This document shows, one piece after another, positions 23,678-32,679 of a stretch of 64,000 bases of DNA. Below the pieces are notes generated by a model that was given only the letters and a program-made list of their open reading frames with translations, was not told where the DNA came from and ran no database searches. Made by a program: the position numbers and the translations under genes. Every line of letters starts with the position of its first letter. Positions within the stretch are counted from its first letter, which is position 1. Origin of the DNA: Mycobacterium gordonae (GTDB taxonomy: Bacteria > Actinomycetota > Actinomycetes > Mycobacteriales > Mycobacteriaceae); assembly GCF_002101675.1 (NCBI RefSeq), contig NZ_LQOY01000116.1, forward strand, positions 1-64,000, given 5' to 3'.

Positions 23678-25269
23678 GCAGGACCGAGCACGACGGCGAA
23701 CGGGACGAAGAACGCCGTTCGTTCGCTTCCCGAACCCCGGTCAACGAGAACCCTGACCAGGTCCACTACCGCCGCGGATTCGTCACCCGCCATCAGGTGA
23801 CCGGATGGCGGTTCGTGATGCGCCGCATCGCCTCGGGAATTGCGTTGCACGACACCAGGATGCTGGTCGAGCCGCTGCGGACCCAGTCGCGCGCGGTGCT
23901 GATGGGTGTGCTGCTGCTGGTCACCGGACTGCTTGGCTGCTTTGTCTTTTCGCTGATCCGCCCCAACGGCCAGGTGGGCAGCAACACAGTACTGGCCGAC
24001 CGGTCGACCGCCGCGCTGTACGTGCGCGTCGGCGACCAGTTGCACCCGGTGCTCAACCTCACCTCCGCCCGGCTGATCGCCGGCCAGCCGGTCAATCCGA
24101 CCACGGTGAAAAGCGCTGAGCTGGACCGGTTTCCGCGTGGCAACCTGATAGGTATTCCGGGCGCTCCGGAGCGCATGGTGCAGAACACCTCTCGCGATGC
24201 CGCCTGGACGGTGTGCGACGGAGTCAGCGGGCAGCCCGGGCGCGGCGCACACAGCACGGGTGTGACCGTCATCGCCGGAGCACCCTACAGCGACGGCTCC
24301 CGCGCCGCCGCAATCAGTTCCACCCAGGTGGTCCTGGTGGATAACGGCAACAGCACCTGGCTGTTATGGGACGGCAAGCGCAGCCGGATCGAGCTGGCCG
24401 ACCACGCCGTCACCAACGCGCTGGGCCTGGGTACCGACGTGCCCGCGCCGCGCCCGATCGCGGCGGGTCTGTTCAACGCCATCCCTGAGTCGCCACCGCT
24501 CGCGGCCCCCGCCATTCCCAACGCGGGCGCCCCGGCCGGCTTCGCCGTGCCCGCGCCGATCGGCGGGGTAGTGGTGTCCTATGCGGTCGAGCGCAGTGCC
24601 TCGGACACCGTCACCTACTACGCGGTGCTGCCGGACGGTCTGCAACCGATCTCACCGGTGCTGGCGGCGATCCTGCGCAACACGAATTCCTATGGGCTGC
24701 AACAACCGCCGCGGCTGGGCGCCGACGACATCGCGAAGCTGCCGGTGTCGCGGCTGCTGGAGACCGGTCGCTATCCCGCGCAGTCGGTGACGCTGGTCAA
24801 TCCGGCCAGCAGCCCGATCACCTGCGCATTCTGGAGCAAGCCCGCCGGGGCCGCCACCAGCTCCCTGAGCCTGCTGGCGGGATCGGCGCTGCCGGTGCGC
24901 GAGGGCCTGCACACGGTCGAATTGGTCGGCGGCGGGGCTAAAGTCGCGCTCGCCCCCGGCACCGGATACTTCACCCAGACTGTGGGCGGGGGCGCCGCGG
25001 CGCCGGCCACCGGGTCGTTGTTCTGGGTGTCCGACACCGGGGTGCGCTACGGCATCGACAACGAGTCCGACGGCCGGTCCGAGGGTCGCAGCAAAGCGGT
25101 TGAGGCGCTTGGCCTGGCGTCGCCGCCGCTGAGCATCCCGTGGTCCATCCTGTCCTTGTTCGCACCCGGTCCGACGCTGTCGCGCGCCGATGCGCTGCTC
25201 GCGCATGACGGCCTGCCGCCCGACAGCCGGCCCGGTCACCAGGTAACCGCCGAAGGGGAGCCCCGATGA
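23674..25269 (+). CDS. eccB3: ESX-3 membrane component EccB3
   Basis: 531-residue EccB protein, a core part of the ESX-3 membrane complex. A cytosolic N-terminus (HYRRGFVTRHQVTGWRFVMRRIASGIALHD, the conserved EccB block at about residues 31-60) is followed by one transmembrane helix at about 74-96 (AVLMGVLLLVTGLLGCFVFSLI). The rest is a large periplasmic domain with repeated beta segments, including QVVLVDNGNSTWLLWDGKRS and YGLQQPPRLGADDIAKLPVS. Translation overlaps eccA3 upstream and eccC3 downstream in ATGA arrangements, so the three are coupled. Confidence 0.97.
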   Translation: MSRTEHDGERDEERRSFASRTPVNENPDQVHYRRGFVTRHQVTGWRFVMRRIASGIALHDTRMLVEPLRTQSRAVLMGVLLLVTGLLGCFVFSLIRPNGQVGSNTVLADRSTAALYVRVGDQLHPVLNLTSARLIAGQPVNPTTVKSAELDRFPRGNLIGIPGAPERMVQNTSRDAAWTVCDGVSGQPGRGAHSTGVTVIAGAPYSDGSRAAAISSTQVVLVDNGNSTWLLWDGKRSRIELADHAVTNALGLGTDVPAPRPIAAGLFNAIPESPPLAAPAIPNAGAPAGFAVPAPIGGVVVSYAVERSASDTVTYYAVLPDGLQPISPVLAAILRNTNSYGLQQPPRLGADDIAKLPVSRLLETGRYPAQSVTLVNPASSPITCAFWSKPAGAATSSLSLLAGSALPVREGLHTVELVGGGAKVALAPGTGYFTQTVGGGAAAPATGSLFWVSDTGVRYGIDNESDGRSEGRSKAVEALGLASPPLSIPWSILSLFAPGPTLSRADALLAHDGLPPDSRPGHQVTAEGEPR

Positions 25270-28200
25270 GCCGACTGATCTTCGAGGCCCGCCGGCGGCT
25301 GACACCGCCCAGCGCCCGCAAGGGCACCATCACCATCGAGGCGCCGCCGGAACTGCCCCGGGCGATTCCGCCGTCGCTGTTCCGGCGCGCGATGCCGTAC
25401 CTGATCGGAATTCTGATCGTCGGCATGATCGTGGCGTTGTTCGCCACCGGCATGAAGGTGATCTCCCCGCAGACGCTGTTCTTCCCGTTCGTGCTCCTGT
25501 TGGCCGCCACCGCGCTCTACCGGGGCAACGACAACAAGATGCGCACCGAGGAAGTCGACGCCGAACGGGCTGACTACCTGCGCTACCTGTCGGTGGTGCG
25601 GGACAACATCCGGGCCCAGGCGGCAGAGCAGCGCGCGGCGGCGCAGTGGTCACACCCGGAGCCGGAGACCCTGGCCGCGGTGCCGGGCTCCCGGCGCCAG
25701 TGGGAGCGCGACCCGCACGACCCCGACTTCCTGGTGCTGCGGGCCGGCCGACACAGCGCGCCGCTGTCCACCACGTTGCGGGTCAACGACACCGCCGACG
25801 AGATCGACCTGGAACCGGTGTCGCACAGCGCATTACGAAGCCTGCTGGAGACCCAGCGCACCGTTCGCGACGTGCCGACGGGAATCGACCTGACCAAGGT
25901 CTCGCGGATCACCGTGCTGGGCGACGCCGGACAGGCGCGGGCAGCGGTGCGGGCCTGGATTGCCCAGGCGGTGACCTGGCACGACCCGACGGTGCTGGGA
26001 GTCGCGCTGGCCAGTAGTGACCTGGAGGGCGACGACTGGTCATGGCTGAAGTGGTTGCCGCACGTCGACATTCCCGGTCGCCTCGACGGCGTTGGCCCGG
26101 CGCGCTATCTGACCGACGATGCCGACGAGCTCGCTGACCTGCTCGCGCCGGCGCTTGACGACCGGCCGGCCTTCACCGGGCGGCCGGTAGACGCGTTGCG
26201 GCACTTGCTGATCGTGGTGGACGACCCCGACTACGACCTGAACGTCTCCACCCTGTCGTCGGGCCGCGCGGGTGTCACCGTCGTGTACTTCTCGGACACC
26301 GAACCGCACCGGGAGCAGTACTCGGACCCGGAAAAGCCGATCCTGCGGGTCACCGGCGGCAGCATCGACCGGTGGCAGACCGGGGGCTGGCAGCCCTACA
26401 TCGACGACGCCGACGAATTCAGTGCGCACGAGGCCGCCCACCTGGCGCGCCGGCTGTCGCGCTGGGATTCCAACCCGACGCACACCGGCCTGCGCTCGGC
26501 GGCCACCCGCGGTGCCAACTTCACCACGCTGCTCGGCATTTCGGATGCGTCGCGGCTGGACGTGCCGGCGCTGTGGGCGCCGCGCAACCGGGACGACGAG
26601 TTGCGCGTCCCGATCGGCGTCACCGCCACGGGCGAACCGCTGATGTTCGACCTCAAGGACGAGGCCGAGGGCGGGATGGGTCCGCACGGCCTGATGATCG
26701 GCATGACGGGTTCGGGCAAGTCGCAGACCCTGATGTCGATTCTGTTGTCGCTGTTGACGACTCACTCCGCCGACCGGCTGATCGTCATCTACGCCGACTT
26801 CAAGGGTGAGGCGGGGGCCGACAGCTTCCGCAACTTCCCCCAGGTCGTCGCCGTGATCTCGAACATGGCCGAGAAGAAGTCGCTGGCCGACCGGTTCGCC
26901 GACACGTTGCGCGGCGAGGTGGCCCGCCGCGAGATGCTGCTGCGCGAGGCCGGCCGCAAGGTGCAGGGCAGCGCCTTCAACTCGGTCACCGAGTATGAGA
27001 ACGCGATCGCAAACGGACACGATCTGGCGCCCATCCCGACGCTTTTCGTAGTAGCCGACGAGTTCACCCTGATGCTCGCCGATCACCCGGAATATGCGGA
27101 GCTGTTCGACTACGTGGCGCGCAAGGGCCGCTCGTTCCGCATCCACATCCTGTTCGCCTCCCAGACGCTGGATGTCGGGAAGATCAAGGACATCGACAAG
27201 AACACCTCCTACCGCATAGGTCTGAAGGTGGCCAGCCCCAGCGTGTCTCGTCAGATTATCGGTGTGGAGGATGCGTACCACATCGAATCGGGCAAGGAGC
27301 ACAAAGGCATCGGGTTCCTGGTGCCGGCGCCGGGGGCGGCCCCCATCAAGTTCCGCTCCACCTACGTCGACGGTATCTACGAACCGCCGCAGATGGCGAA
27401 AACCATGGTGGTGCAGTCGATTCCGGAGCCAAAGTTGTTCCCCGCCGGAGCTGTGGAGCCGGATCCGGGCACCGTGGTCTCCGGTGTCGACGAGGACGAG
27501 CCCATCGGACCGCCGCGCAAGCTGATCGCGACCATCGGCGAGCAGCTGGCCGGCTACGGACCGCGGGCGCCGCAGCTGTGGCTGCCGCCGCTGGACGAGC
27601 CGATCCCGCTGACCGCGGCGCTGGCCCGAGCCGGGGTGCCGCCCCGGCAATGGCGCTGGCCGCTCGGTGAGGTCGACAAGCCGTTCGAGATGCGGCGCGA
27701 CCCGCTGGTGTTCGACGCGACGAGCTCGGCCGGAAACATGGTGATTCACGGTGGGCCCAAGTCCGGGAAATCGACTGCGCTGCAGACGTTCATCCTGTCG
27801 GCCGCGAGCCTGCACTCACCGCGCGACGTCACCTTCTACTGCCTGGACTACGGCGGCGGACAGCTGCGCGCCCTGGAGGAGCTGGCGCATGTCGGCGGCG
27901 TCGCCACCGCCCTCGAACCCGAACGCATCCGCCGCACGTTCGGCGAGCTGGAGCAACTGCTGCTGGCTCGCCAGCGCCGGGAAGCGTTCCGGGACCGCCA
28001 GTCCAACGGGCACGGCAACGGCTCGGTCGCCGACGACGGCTTCGGTGAGGTGTTCCTGGTCATCGACAACCTCTACGGTTTCGGCCGCGACAACGTCGAC
28101 CAGTTCAACACCCGAAACCCGTTGTTGGCCAGGGTAACCGAGCTCGTCAACGGCGGTCTTGCCTACGGCATCCACGTGGTCGTCACCACGCCGAGCTGGC

Positions 28201-29258
28201 TGGAGGTTCCGCTGGCGATGCGCGACGGCCTGGGCCTGCGACTCGAGCTCAAGTTGCACGACGCCCGCGACAGCAATGTGCGGGTGACGGGAGCCCTGCA
28301 CCGTCCCGCCGAGGCGATCCCGCACGACCAGCCGGGGCGCGGCCTGACGATGGCGGCTCAGCACTTCCTGTTCGCGGAGCCGGAATTCGATCAGATAGCC
28401 GCGATCAACGCGCGCTACCCGGGGCAGACGGCGCCGCCGGTGCGGTTGCTGCCGACCAACCTGGCGCCACAAGCGGTCGGCGCGCTGTATCGGGGTCCGG
28501 AACAGATCGTCATCGGCCAGCGGGAAGAAGATCTGGCGGCGGTGGTGCACAACTTCGCCGAGCAGCCGCTGCTGATGGTGTTCGGGGACGGCAAGTCGGG
28601 CAAGACGACCTTGCTGCGCCACATCATTCGCACCATCCGGGAGAATTCGACCCCCGACACCGTTGCCTTCACGGTGCTCGACCGTCGCCTGCACCTGGTC
28701 GACGAGCCGCTGTTCCCGGACAACGAATACACCGCGAACATCGACCGGATCACCCCGGCGATGATCGGTCTGGCGAACATCATCGAGTCGCGGCGGCCGC
28801 CGGCCGGGCTGTCCCCGGCGGAGTTGTCGCGCTGGACCTATCAGGGCCACACCCACTACCTCATCATCGACGACGTCGACCAGGTTCCGGACTCCGCGGC
28901 GGCCAGTGGACCCTACGTCGGGCAGCGCCCCTGGACCCCGCTGATCGGCCTGCTCGGCCAGGCCAGTGATCTGGGGTTGCGGGTGATCGTCACCGGCCGC
29001 GCGTCCGGATCGGCGCACGCATTGATGACCAACCCGTTGCTGCGCCGGTTCAACGACCTGCAGGCAACCACGTTGATGTTGGCCGGCAACCCGCAGGACA
29101 GCGGCAAGATCCGGGGTCAGCGGTTCAGTCGGCTGCCGGCCGGACGCGGAGTCTTGTTGTCCGACAGCGACACCCCGACATTTGTTCAGTTGGTCAATCC
29201 GATGGTCGGTGCGGCCGCGTTATTTGGTGATACGCAACAGGAGGGAAGTCAGTCATGA
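25266..29258 (+). CDS. eccC3: ESX-3 FtsK/SpoIIIE-type ATPase EccC3
   Basis: 1330-residue motor of ESX-3. Two N-terminal membrane helices (about residues 38-57 and 63-82: RAMPYLIGILIVGMIVALFA and TLFFPFVLLLAATALY) are followed by a DUF/stalk region and three FtsK-like ATPase domains. Walker A motifs are GMTGSGKS at about 479, GGPKSGKST at about 829 and GDGKSGKTT at about 1107. The first domain also has FVVADEFTLML as Walker B, the second VFLVIDNLYGF, the third YLIIDDVDQV. It is one intact chain rather than the split EccCa/EccCb of ESX-1. The last domains receive the C-terminal signals of Esx and PE/PPE substrates. It overlaps eccB3 and PE5 by 4 bp each. Confidence 0.97.
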   Translation: MSRLIFEARRRLTPPSARKGTITIEAPPELPRAIPPSLFRRAMPYLIGILIVGMIVALFATGMKVISPQTLFFPFVLLLAATALYRGNDNKMRTEEVDAERADYLRYLSVVRDNIRAQAAEQRAAAQWSHPEPETLAAVPGSRRQWERDPHDPDFLVLRAGRHSAPLSTTLRVNDTADEIDLEPVSHSALRSLLETQRTVRDVPTGIDLTKVSRITVLGDAGQARAAVRAWIAQAVTWHDPTVLGVALASSDLEGDDWSWLKWLPHVDIPGRLDGVGPARYLTDDADELADLLAPALDDRPAFTGRPVDALRHLLIVVDDPDYDLNVSTLSSGRAGVTVVYFSDTEPHREQYSDPEKPILRVTGGSIDRWQTGGWQPYIDDADEFSAHEAAHLARRLSRWDSNPTHTGLRSAATRGANFTTLLGISDASRLDVPALWAPRNRDDELRVPIGVTATGEPLMFDLKDEAEGGMGPHGLMIGMTGSGKSQTLMSILLSLLTTHSADRLIVIYADFKGEAGADSFRNFPQVVAVISNMAEKKSLADRFADTLRGEVARREMLLREAGRKVQGSAFNSVTEYENAIANGHDLAPIPTLFVVADEFTLMLADHPEYAELFDYVARKGRSFRIHILFASQTLDVGKIKDIDKNTSYRIGLKVASPSVSRQIIGVEDAYHIESGKEHKGIGFLVPAPGAAPIKFRSTYVDGIYEPPQMAKTMVVQSIPEPKLFPAGAVEPDPGTVVSGVDEDEPIGPPRKLIATIGEQLAGYGPRAPQLWLPPLDEPIPLTAALARAGVPPRQWRWPLGEVDKPFEMRRDPLVFDATSSAGNMVIHGGPKSGKSTALQTFILSAASLHSPRDVTFYCLDYGGGQLRALEELAHVGGVATALEPERIRRTFGELEQLLLARQRREAFRDRQSNGHGNGSVADDGFGEVFLVIDNLYGFGRDNVDQFNTRNPLLARVTELVNGGLAYGIHVVVTTPSWLEVPLAMRDGLGLRLELKLHDARDSNVRVTGALHRPAEAIPHDQPGRGLTMAAQHFLFAEPEFDQIAAINARYPGQTAPPVRLLPTNLAPQAVGALYRGPEQIVIGQREEDLAAVVHNFAEQPLLMVFGDGKSGKTTLLRHIIRTIRENSTPDTVAFTVLDRRLHLVDEPLFPDNEYTANIDRITPAMIGLANIIESRRPPAGLSPAELSRWTYQGHTHYLIIDDVDQVPDSAAASGPYVGQRPWTPLIGLLGQASDLGLRVIVTGRASGSAHALMTNPLLRRFNDLQATTLMLAGNPQDSGKIRGQRFSRLPAGRGVLLSDSDTPTFVQLVNPMVGAAALFGDTQQEGSQS

Positions 29259-29563
29259 CGTTGCGAGTGGTTCCGGAGGGACTGGCCAGTGCCAGCGCCG
29301 CGGTCGAGGCGCTGACGGCGAGATTGGCTGCCGCGCATGCCAGCGCGGCACCGCTGATCACGGCGGTGGTTCCGCCGGCGGCCGACCCGGTGTCGCTGCA
29401 GACCGCCGCCGGCTTCAGCGCCCAGGGCCAGGAGCACGCCGCCGTCGCCGCCCAAGGTGTCGAGGAGTTGGGGCGGGCCGGTGTCGGCGTCGCCGATGCC
29501 GGCGCCAGTTACCTCGCCGGTGACGCCGCCGCCGCTGCGACCTACGGGATCGCTGGCGGCTGA
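29255..29563 (+). CDS. PE5: PE family protein PE5 (ESX-3 substrate)
   Basis: 102-residue PE protein, consisting of the PE domain only. The N-terminus is MTLRVVPEGLASASAAVEAL, with the PE dipeptide at residues 7-8; the C-terminal type VII signal is present as Y-L-A-G-D (Y-x3-D). It should form a heterodimer with PPE4, whose gene begins one base inside its stop codon (TGATG). The pair is secreted by ESX-3 and linked in M. tuberculosis to mycobactin-mediated iron uptake. Its ATG overlaps the eccC3 stop by 4 bp. Confidence 0.95.
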   Translation: MTLRVVPEGLASASAAVEALTARLAAAHASAAPLITAVVPPAADPVSLQTAAGFSAQGQEHAAVAAQGVEELGRAGVGVADAGASYLAGDAAAAATYGIAGG

Positions 29564-31095
29564 TGAGCTCCCCCCTGGGGCCCATGTGGGTTGCTTCGCC
29601 GCCGGAGGTGCATTCGGCGTTGCTGAGCAGTGGACCGGGTCCGGCGTCGCTGTTGGCGGCCGCCGGAGCCTGGACCGCTCTCAGTTCCGAATATGCTTCG
29701 GCGGCAGCAGAACTCGAGGGACTCCTGGGGGCGGTCGCGGCGGGCGCATGGCAGGGCCCGAGCGCCGAACAGTATGTTGCCGCACATCAGCCTTACGTGA
29801 CCTGGCTGCTGCGGGCCAGCGCTGACGCCGCCGCGATGGCGGCTCGGCTCGACACCGCGGCCGCGGCTTACAGCACCGCGCTGGCCGCGATGCCGACGCT
29901 GGCCGAGCTGGCCACCAACCACCTGGTGCACGGCGTGCTGGTGGCCACCAATTTCTTTGGCGTCAACATGGTTCCGATCGCCCTCAACGAAGCGGACTAC
30001 CTGCGGATGTGGCTGCAGGCGGCCGCGACCATGGCGCTGTATCAGGCGGCCGCCGGTGCGGCGCTGGCCTCGGCGCCGCGAACCGGCCCGGCGCCGGTGG
30101 TGGTGCATCCCGGAGGTGACCTGACCACCAACGCGGCCACGGCGGCCGCGACGGATCCGTGGCAGTGGCTGCTGCAGGTGCTGCAGCAGTTCTACAACGC
30201 CTACACCAGCTTCTACTCCGCGATGTTCCAAGAGATCGCGGCATTCCTGCAAGACCCGATCGGCAACACGATCAAGATCTTCGTTGCCTTCCTCACCAAT
30301 CCCGAGGCGGCGATCGTCACCTACGGCCCGTTGTTGTTCGCGCTGGCCTACCAGGTGTTCTTCAACATCGTCGGCTGGCCCACCTGGACCATGATCCTGA
30401 GTTCGCCGTTCCTGCTGCCGATCGGCCTCAGCCTGGGGCTGAGCGCCATAGCGTTGCTGCCGGCCACTGCGCCGGTGCTGGTGCCGGCCGCCGCGGCGCC
30501 GTTGGCGCTGGCCGCCACCACCGCACACGCGGTGTGGCCGGTTGCGGGGATGGTGCCGGCGACGGCCGGCGTCGCGGGCGCTCCCGCCGGAGCGGGTGCT
30601 GCCGGCGCCAGCGCGGTCACACCGGCTCCGATGACCGCTACCGGGACGACGATCGCGCCCTATGTCGTTGCGGTGGGCGGGGATTGGGGTCCCAGCCTGG
30701 GGCCGACCGTGGGTGGCCGAAGCGGTGCCAAGGCGCCCGCGGCAACCATCCCGGCAGCCGGTGCGGCCGCCGTCAGCAGCGCGTCGGCCCGGGTGAAGCG
30801 ACGTCGCCGCGCACAGTTGCACGACCACAGCGACGAATTCTTGGACATGGACGCCGGGTCCGGCGCCAGCCCGGAGCCCTTCCAAGCACAGGCCTCCGAA
30901 CGGGGTGCCGGCCGGTTCGGGTTCGCCGGGACGGTGCCCAGCGACACGCTGTTGCAGGCGGCCGGGCTGACCGCGCTGGCCGCTGATTTCGGCGGCAGTC
31001 CGCACCTGCCCATGGTCCCGGGGACCTGGGAGCGGGGTCGAGAGGAAGGGGGAGCCGGAAGTCAGCGAGATGACTTGCCGAGCAGGGAATTCTGA
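29563..31095 (+). CDS. PPE4: PPE family protein PPE4 (ESX-3 substrate)
   Basis: 510-residue PPE protein. The PPE domain spans about residues 1-180 (MWVASPPEVHSALLSSGPGP, WQGPSAEQYVAAHQPYV, FFGVNMVPIALNEADYLRMW). The middle holds hydrophobic stretches at about 240-320 that could be membrane-seeking. The C-terminal part carries an Arg patch (VKRRRRAQLHDHSDEFLDMD) and an end reading RFGFAGTV...LPMVPGTWERG. That tail is the same type as in the two PPE3-like proteins upstream. Unlike those, it has no His-rich linker. It partners PE5 and is followed 24 bp later by esxG. Its EspG3-binding tip is expected in the PPE domain. Confidence 0.95.
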   Translation: MSSPLGPMWVASPPEVHSALLSSGPGPASLLAAAGAWTALSSEYASAAAELEGLLGAVAAGAWQGPSAEQYVAAHQPYVTWLLRASADAAAMAARLDTAAAAYSTALAAMPTLAELATNHLVHGVLVATNFFGVNMVPIALNEADYLRMWLQAAATMALYQAAAGAALASAPRTGPAPVVVHPGGDLTTNAATAAATDPWQWLLQVLQQFYNAYTSFYSAMFQEIAAFLQDPIGNTIKIFVAFLTNPEAAIVTYGPLLFALAYQVFFNIVGWPTWTMILSSPFLLPIGLSLGLSAIALLPATAPVLVPAAAAPLALAATTAHAVWPVAGMVPATAGVAGAPAGAGAAGASAVTPAPMTATGTTIAPYVVAVGGDWGPSLGPTVGGRSGAKAPAATIPAAGAAAVSSASARVKRRRRAQLHDHSDEFLDMDAGSGASPEPFQAQASERGAGRFGFAGTVPSDTLLQAAGLTALAADFGGSPHLPMVPGTWERGREEGGAGSQRDDLPSREF

Positions 31096-31119
31096 TTCAA
31101 ATCAAGGAAAGGAAGAGCT

Positions 31120-31413
31120 ATGAGTTTGTTGGACGCTCACATTCCGCAGTTGGTGTCCTCGCAGTCGGCGTTCGGCGCCAAGGCGGGGTTGATGCGGCAC
31201 ACGATCGGTCAGGCCGAGCAGGCGGCGATGGGGGCGCAGGCGTTCCATCAGGGTGAGTCGTCGGCGGCGTTCCAGGCTGCCCATGCACGCTTCGTGGAGG
31301 TCGCGGCCCGGGTGAACACCTTGCTGGACATCGCGCAGGCCAACCTGGGTGAGGCTGCCGGCACCTACGTGGCCGCCGACGCCGCGGCCGCGTCGTCCTA
31401 CACCGGTTTCTGA
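31120..31413 (+). CDS. esxG: ESAT-6-like protein EsxG (ESX-3 substrate)
   Basis: 97-residue WXG100-family protein that forms a 1:1 complex with EsxH and is secreted by ESX-3. Helix-turn-helix hairpin with the turn near FHQGESSAAF, where the usual Trp of WXG is replaced by His-Gln-Gly as in other EsxG proteins. A Y-V-A-A-D secretion motif (Y-x3-D) is present at the C-terminus. ATG 31120 is preceded by AAGGAAAGGAAGAG. The gap to esxH is 27 bp. Length and sequence are close to Rv0287 (recalled). Confidence 0.97.
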   Translation: MSLLDAHIPQLVSSQSAFGAKAGLMRHTIGQAEQAAMGAQAFHQGESSAAFQAAHARFVEVAARVNTLLDIAQANLGEAAGTYVAADAAAASSYTGF

Positions 31414-31440
31414 GCCCGCCTTCGATAGAGAGGATTGATC

Positions 31441-31731
31441 ATGTCGCAGATCATGTACAACTACCCGGCCATGCTCGCGCACGCCGGAGACATGTCGGGC
31501 TACGCGGGTACCCTGCAGGGCCTGGGCGCCGACATCTCGGCCGAGCAGGCCGCGCTGCAGAACGCCTGGCAGGGTGACACCGGGGTGACCTACCAGGCCT
31601 GGCAGGTGCAGTGGAATCAGGCCATGGAGGATCTGGTTCGCGCCTACCAGGCGATGGCCAGCACCCACGAGGCCAACACCATGTCGATGATGGCCCGGGA
31701 CGCCGCCGAAGCCGCCAAGTGGGGCGGTTAG
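31441..31731 (+). CDS. esxH: ESAT-6-like protein EsxH (TB10.4, ESX-3 substrate)
   Basis: 96-residue WXG100 protein with W-Q-G at residues 43-45, partner of EsxG. In M. tuberculosis the EsxG-EsxH dimer binds zinc through EsxH His14, His70, His76 and Glu77 and inhibits host ESCRT function. Here His14 (MLAHAGD), His76 and Glu77 (STHEANT) are kept, but residue 70 is Gln (RAYQAM, codon CAG 31648-31650), so one zinc ligand is changed. Start ATG 31441; an in-frame TTG at 31435 is less likely. espG3 follows after 10 bp. Confidence 0.97.
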   Translation: MSQIMYNYPAMLAHAGDMSGYAGTLQGLGADISAEQAALQNAWQGDTGVTYQAWQVQWNQAMEDLVRAYQAMASTHEANTMSMMARDAAEAAKWGG

Positions 31732-31741
31732 CCCCGGAGAG

Positions 31742-32614
31742 ATGGACGCTTCGCCTAATGCCGTCGAGCTGACGGTCGATCAGGCGTGGTTCATTGCGGA
31801 AACCGCTGGGGCGGGCAGCTTTCCATGGGTGCTTGCGATCACCACCCCGTATCGCGACGCCGCGCAACGAACCGCGTTCTTCGACCGTCAGAAGGACGAG
31901 CTGACGCGGATGGGAGTGATGACGCAGGGCAGTTCAGGCGGTGTCATCAATCCTGCGATCACCGAGTGGATCAAGGTGGTGTGCTTCCCAGACCGGTGGC
32001 TCGACCTGCGTTACCTGGGTCCGGGTTCGGTGACCGACGCCGGTGACATGCTGCGCGGCATCGTCGCGCAGCGGGCCGGCGTCACCGTGGTCGCGCTGCG
32101 CAGCGCGCAACTGGTCACCTTCACCGTGATGGACATCGACGACCCACGAGCGCTGGTTCCGGTTTTGGGCGTGGGATTGATGCAACGGCCGCCGGCCCGC
32201 TTCGAGGAGTTCAGCCTGCCGACCAGGGTGGGGGCCCGGGCCGACGAGCGGCTGCGGGCCGGTGCGCCGCTCGCGGAGGTCCTCGAATACCTGGGCATTC
32301 CGACATCGGCGCGCGCGGTGGTGGAGTCGGTCTTCACTGGTCCTCGCAGCTATGTCGAGATCGTGGCCGGCTGTAACCGTGACGGCCGGCACAGCACCAC
32401 CGAGGTAGGGCTCAGCATCGTCGACACCACCGCCGGCCGGGTGCTGGTCAGTCCCTCCCGGGCCTTCGACGGCGAATGGGTTTCGACATTCAGTCCCGGC
32501 ACGCCCTTCGCCACCGCCGTCGCGATCGAGCGACTCACGTCCTTTTTGCCGGACGGGGACTGGTTCCCCGGCCACCGGTTATCGCGCGACTTCTCCACCC
32601 AGACAACGTCATAA
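31742..32614 (+). CDS. espG3: ESX-3 chaperone EspG3
   Basis: 290-residue cytosolic chaperone that binds the tip of ESX-3-specific PE/PPE dimers and keeps them soluble for export. Conserved elements seen are ELTVDQAWFIAETAGAGSFPWVL at the N-terminus, DLRYLGPGSVTDAGDMLRGIVA in the middle, and GPRSYVEIVAGCNRDGRH followed by GRVLVSPSRAFDGEWVSTFSPGT near the end. The start at 31742 sits very close to its GGAGAG ribosome site. Usual length is about 290-295. It serves PE5-PPE4 and probably also the PPE3-like proteins upstream, which lack an adjacent PE partner. Confidence 0.95.
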   Translation: MDASPNAVELTVDQAWFIAETAGAGSFPWVLAITTPYRDAAQRTAFFDRQKDELTRMGVMTQGSSGGVINPAITEWIKVVCFPDRWLDLRYLGPGSVTDAGDMLRGIVAQRAGVTVVALRSAQLVTFTVMDIDDPRALVPVLGVGLMQRPPARFEEFSLPTRVGARADERLRAGAPLAEVLEYLGIPTSARAVVESVFTGPRSYVEIVAGCNRDGRHSTTEVGLSIVDTTAGRVLVSPSRAFDGEWVSTFSPGTPFATAVAIERLTSFLPDGDWFPGHRLSRDFSTQTTS

Positions 32615-32637
32615 GTAGCAAGCAGAAAGAGAGCACG

Positions 32638-32679
32638 ATGTTTCAGCAACGGCCCCAGCAGCTTTGGTGGGTTCAATGA
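32638..32679 (+). CDS. Candidate 13-residue leader peptide coupled to eccD3
   Basis: A short frame MFQQRPQQLWWVQ begins at ATG 32638, shortly after GAAAGAGAG, and its TGA overlaps the eccD3 ATG in an ATGA arrangement. It fills the only sizeable gap inside the operon (61 bp between espG3 and eccD3). The strong ribosome site precedes this peptide rather than eccD3, which has only AGCTTTGGTGGG before its ATG. It may act as a translation-coupling leader. Four Gln and two consecutive Trp codons stand out. No homology is known to me. Confidence 0.4.
   Translation: MFQQRPQQLWWVQ

Noticed and set aside
26040..29018. Two long minus-strand frames (591 and 400 codons) inside eccC3
   Set aside because: Antisense to a strongly conserved ATPase gene, with His/Arg/Gln-rich composition typical of shadows.
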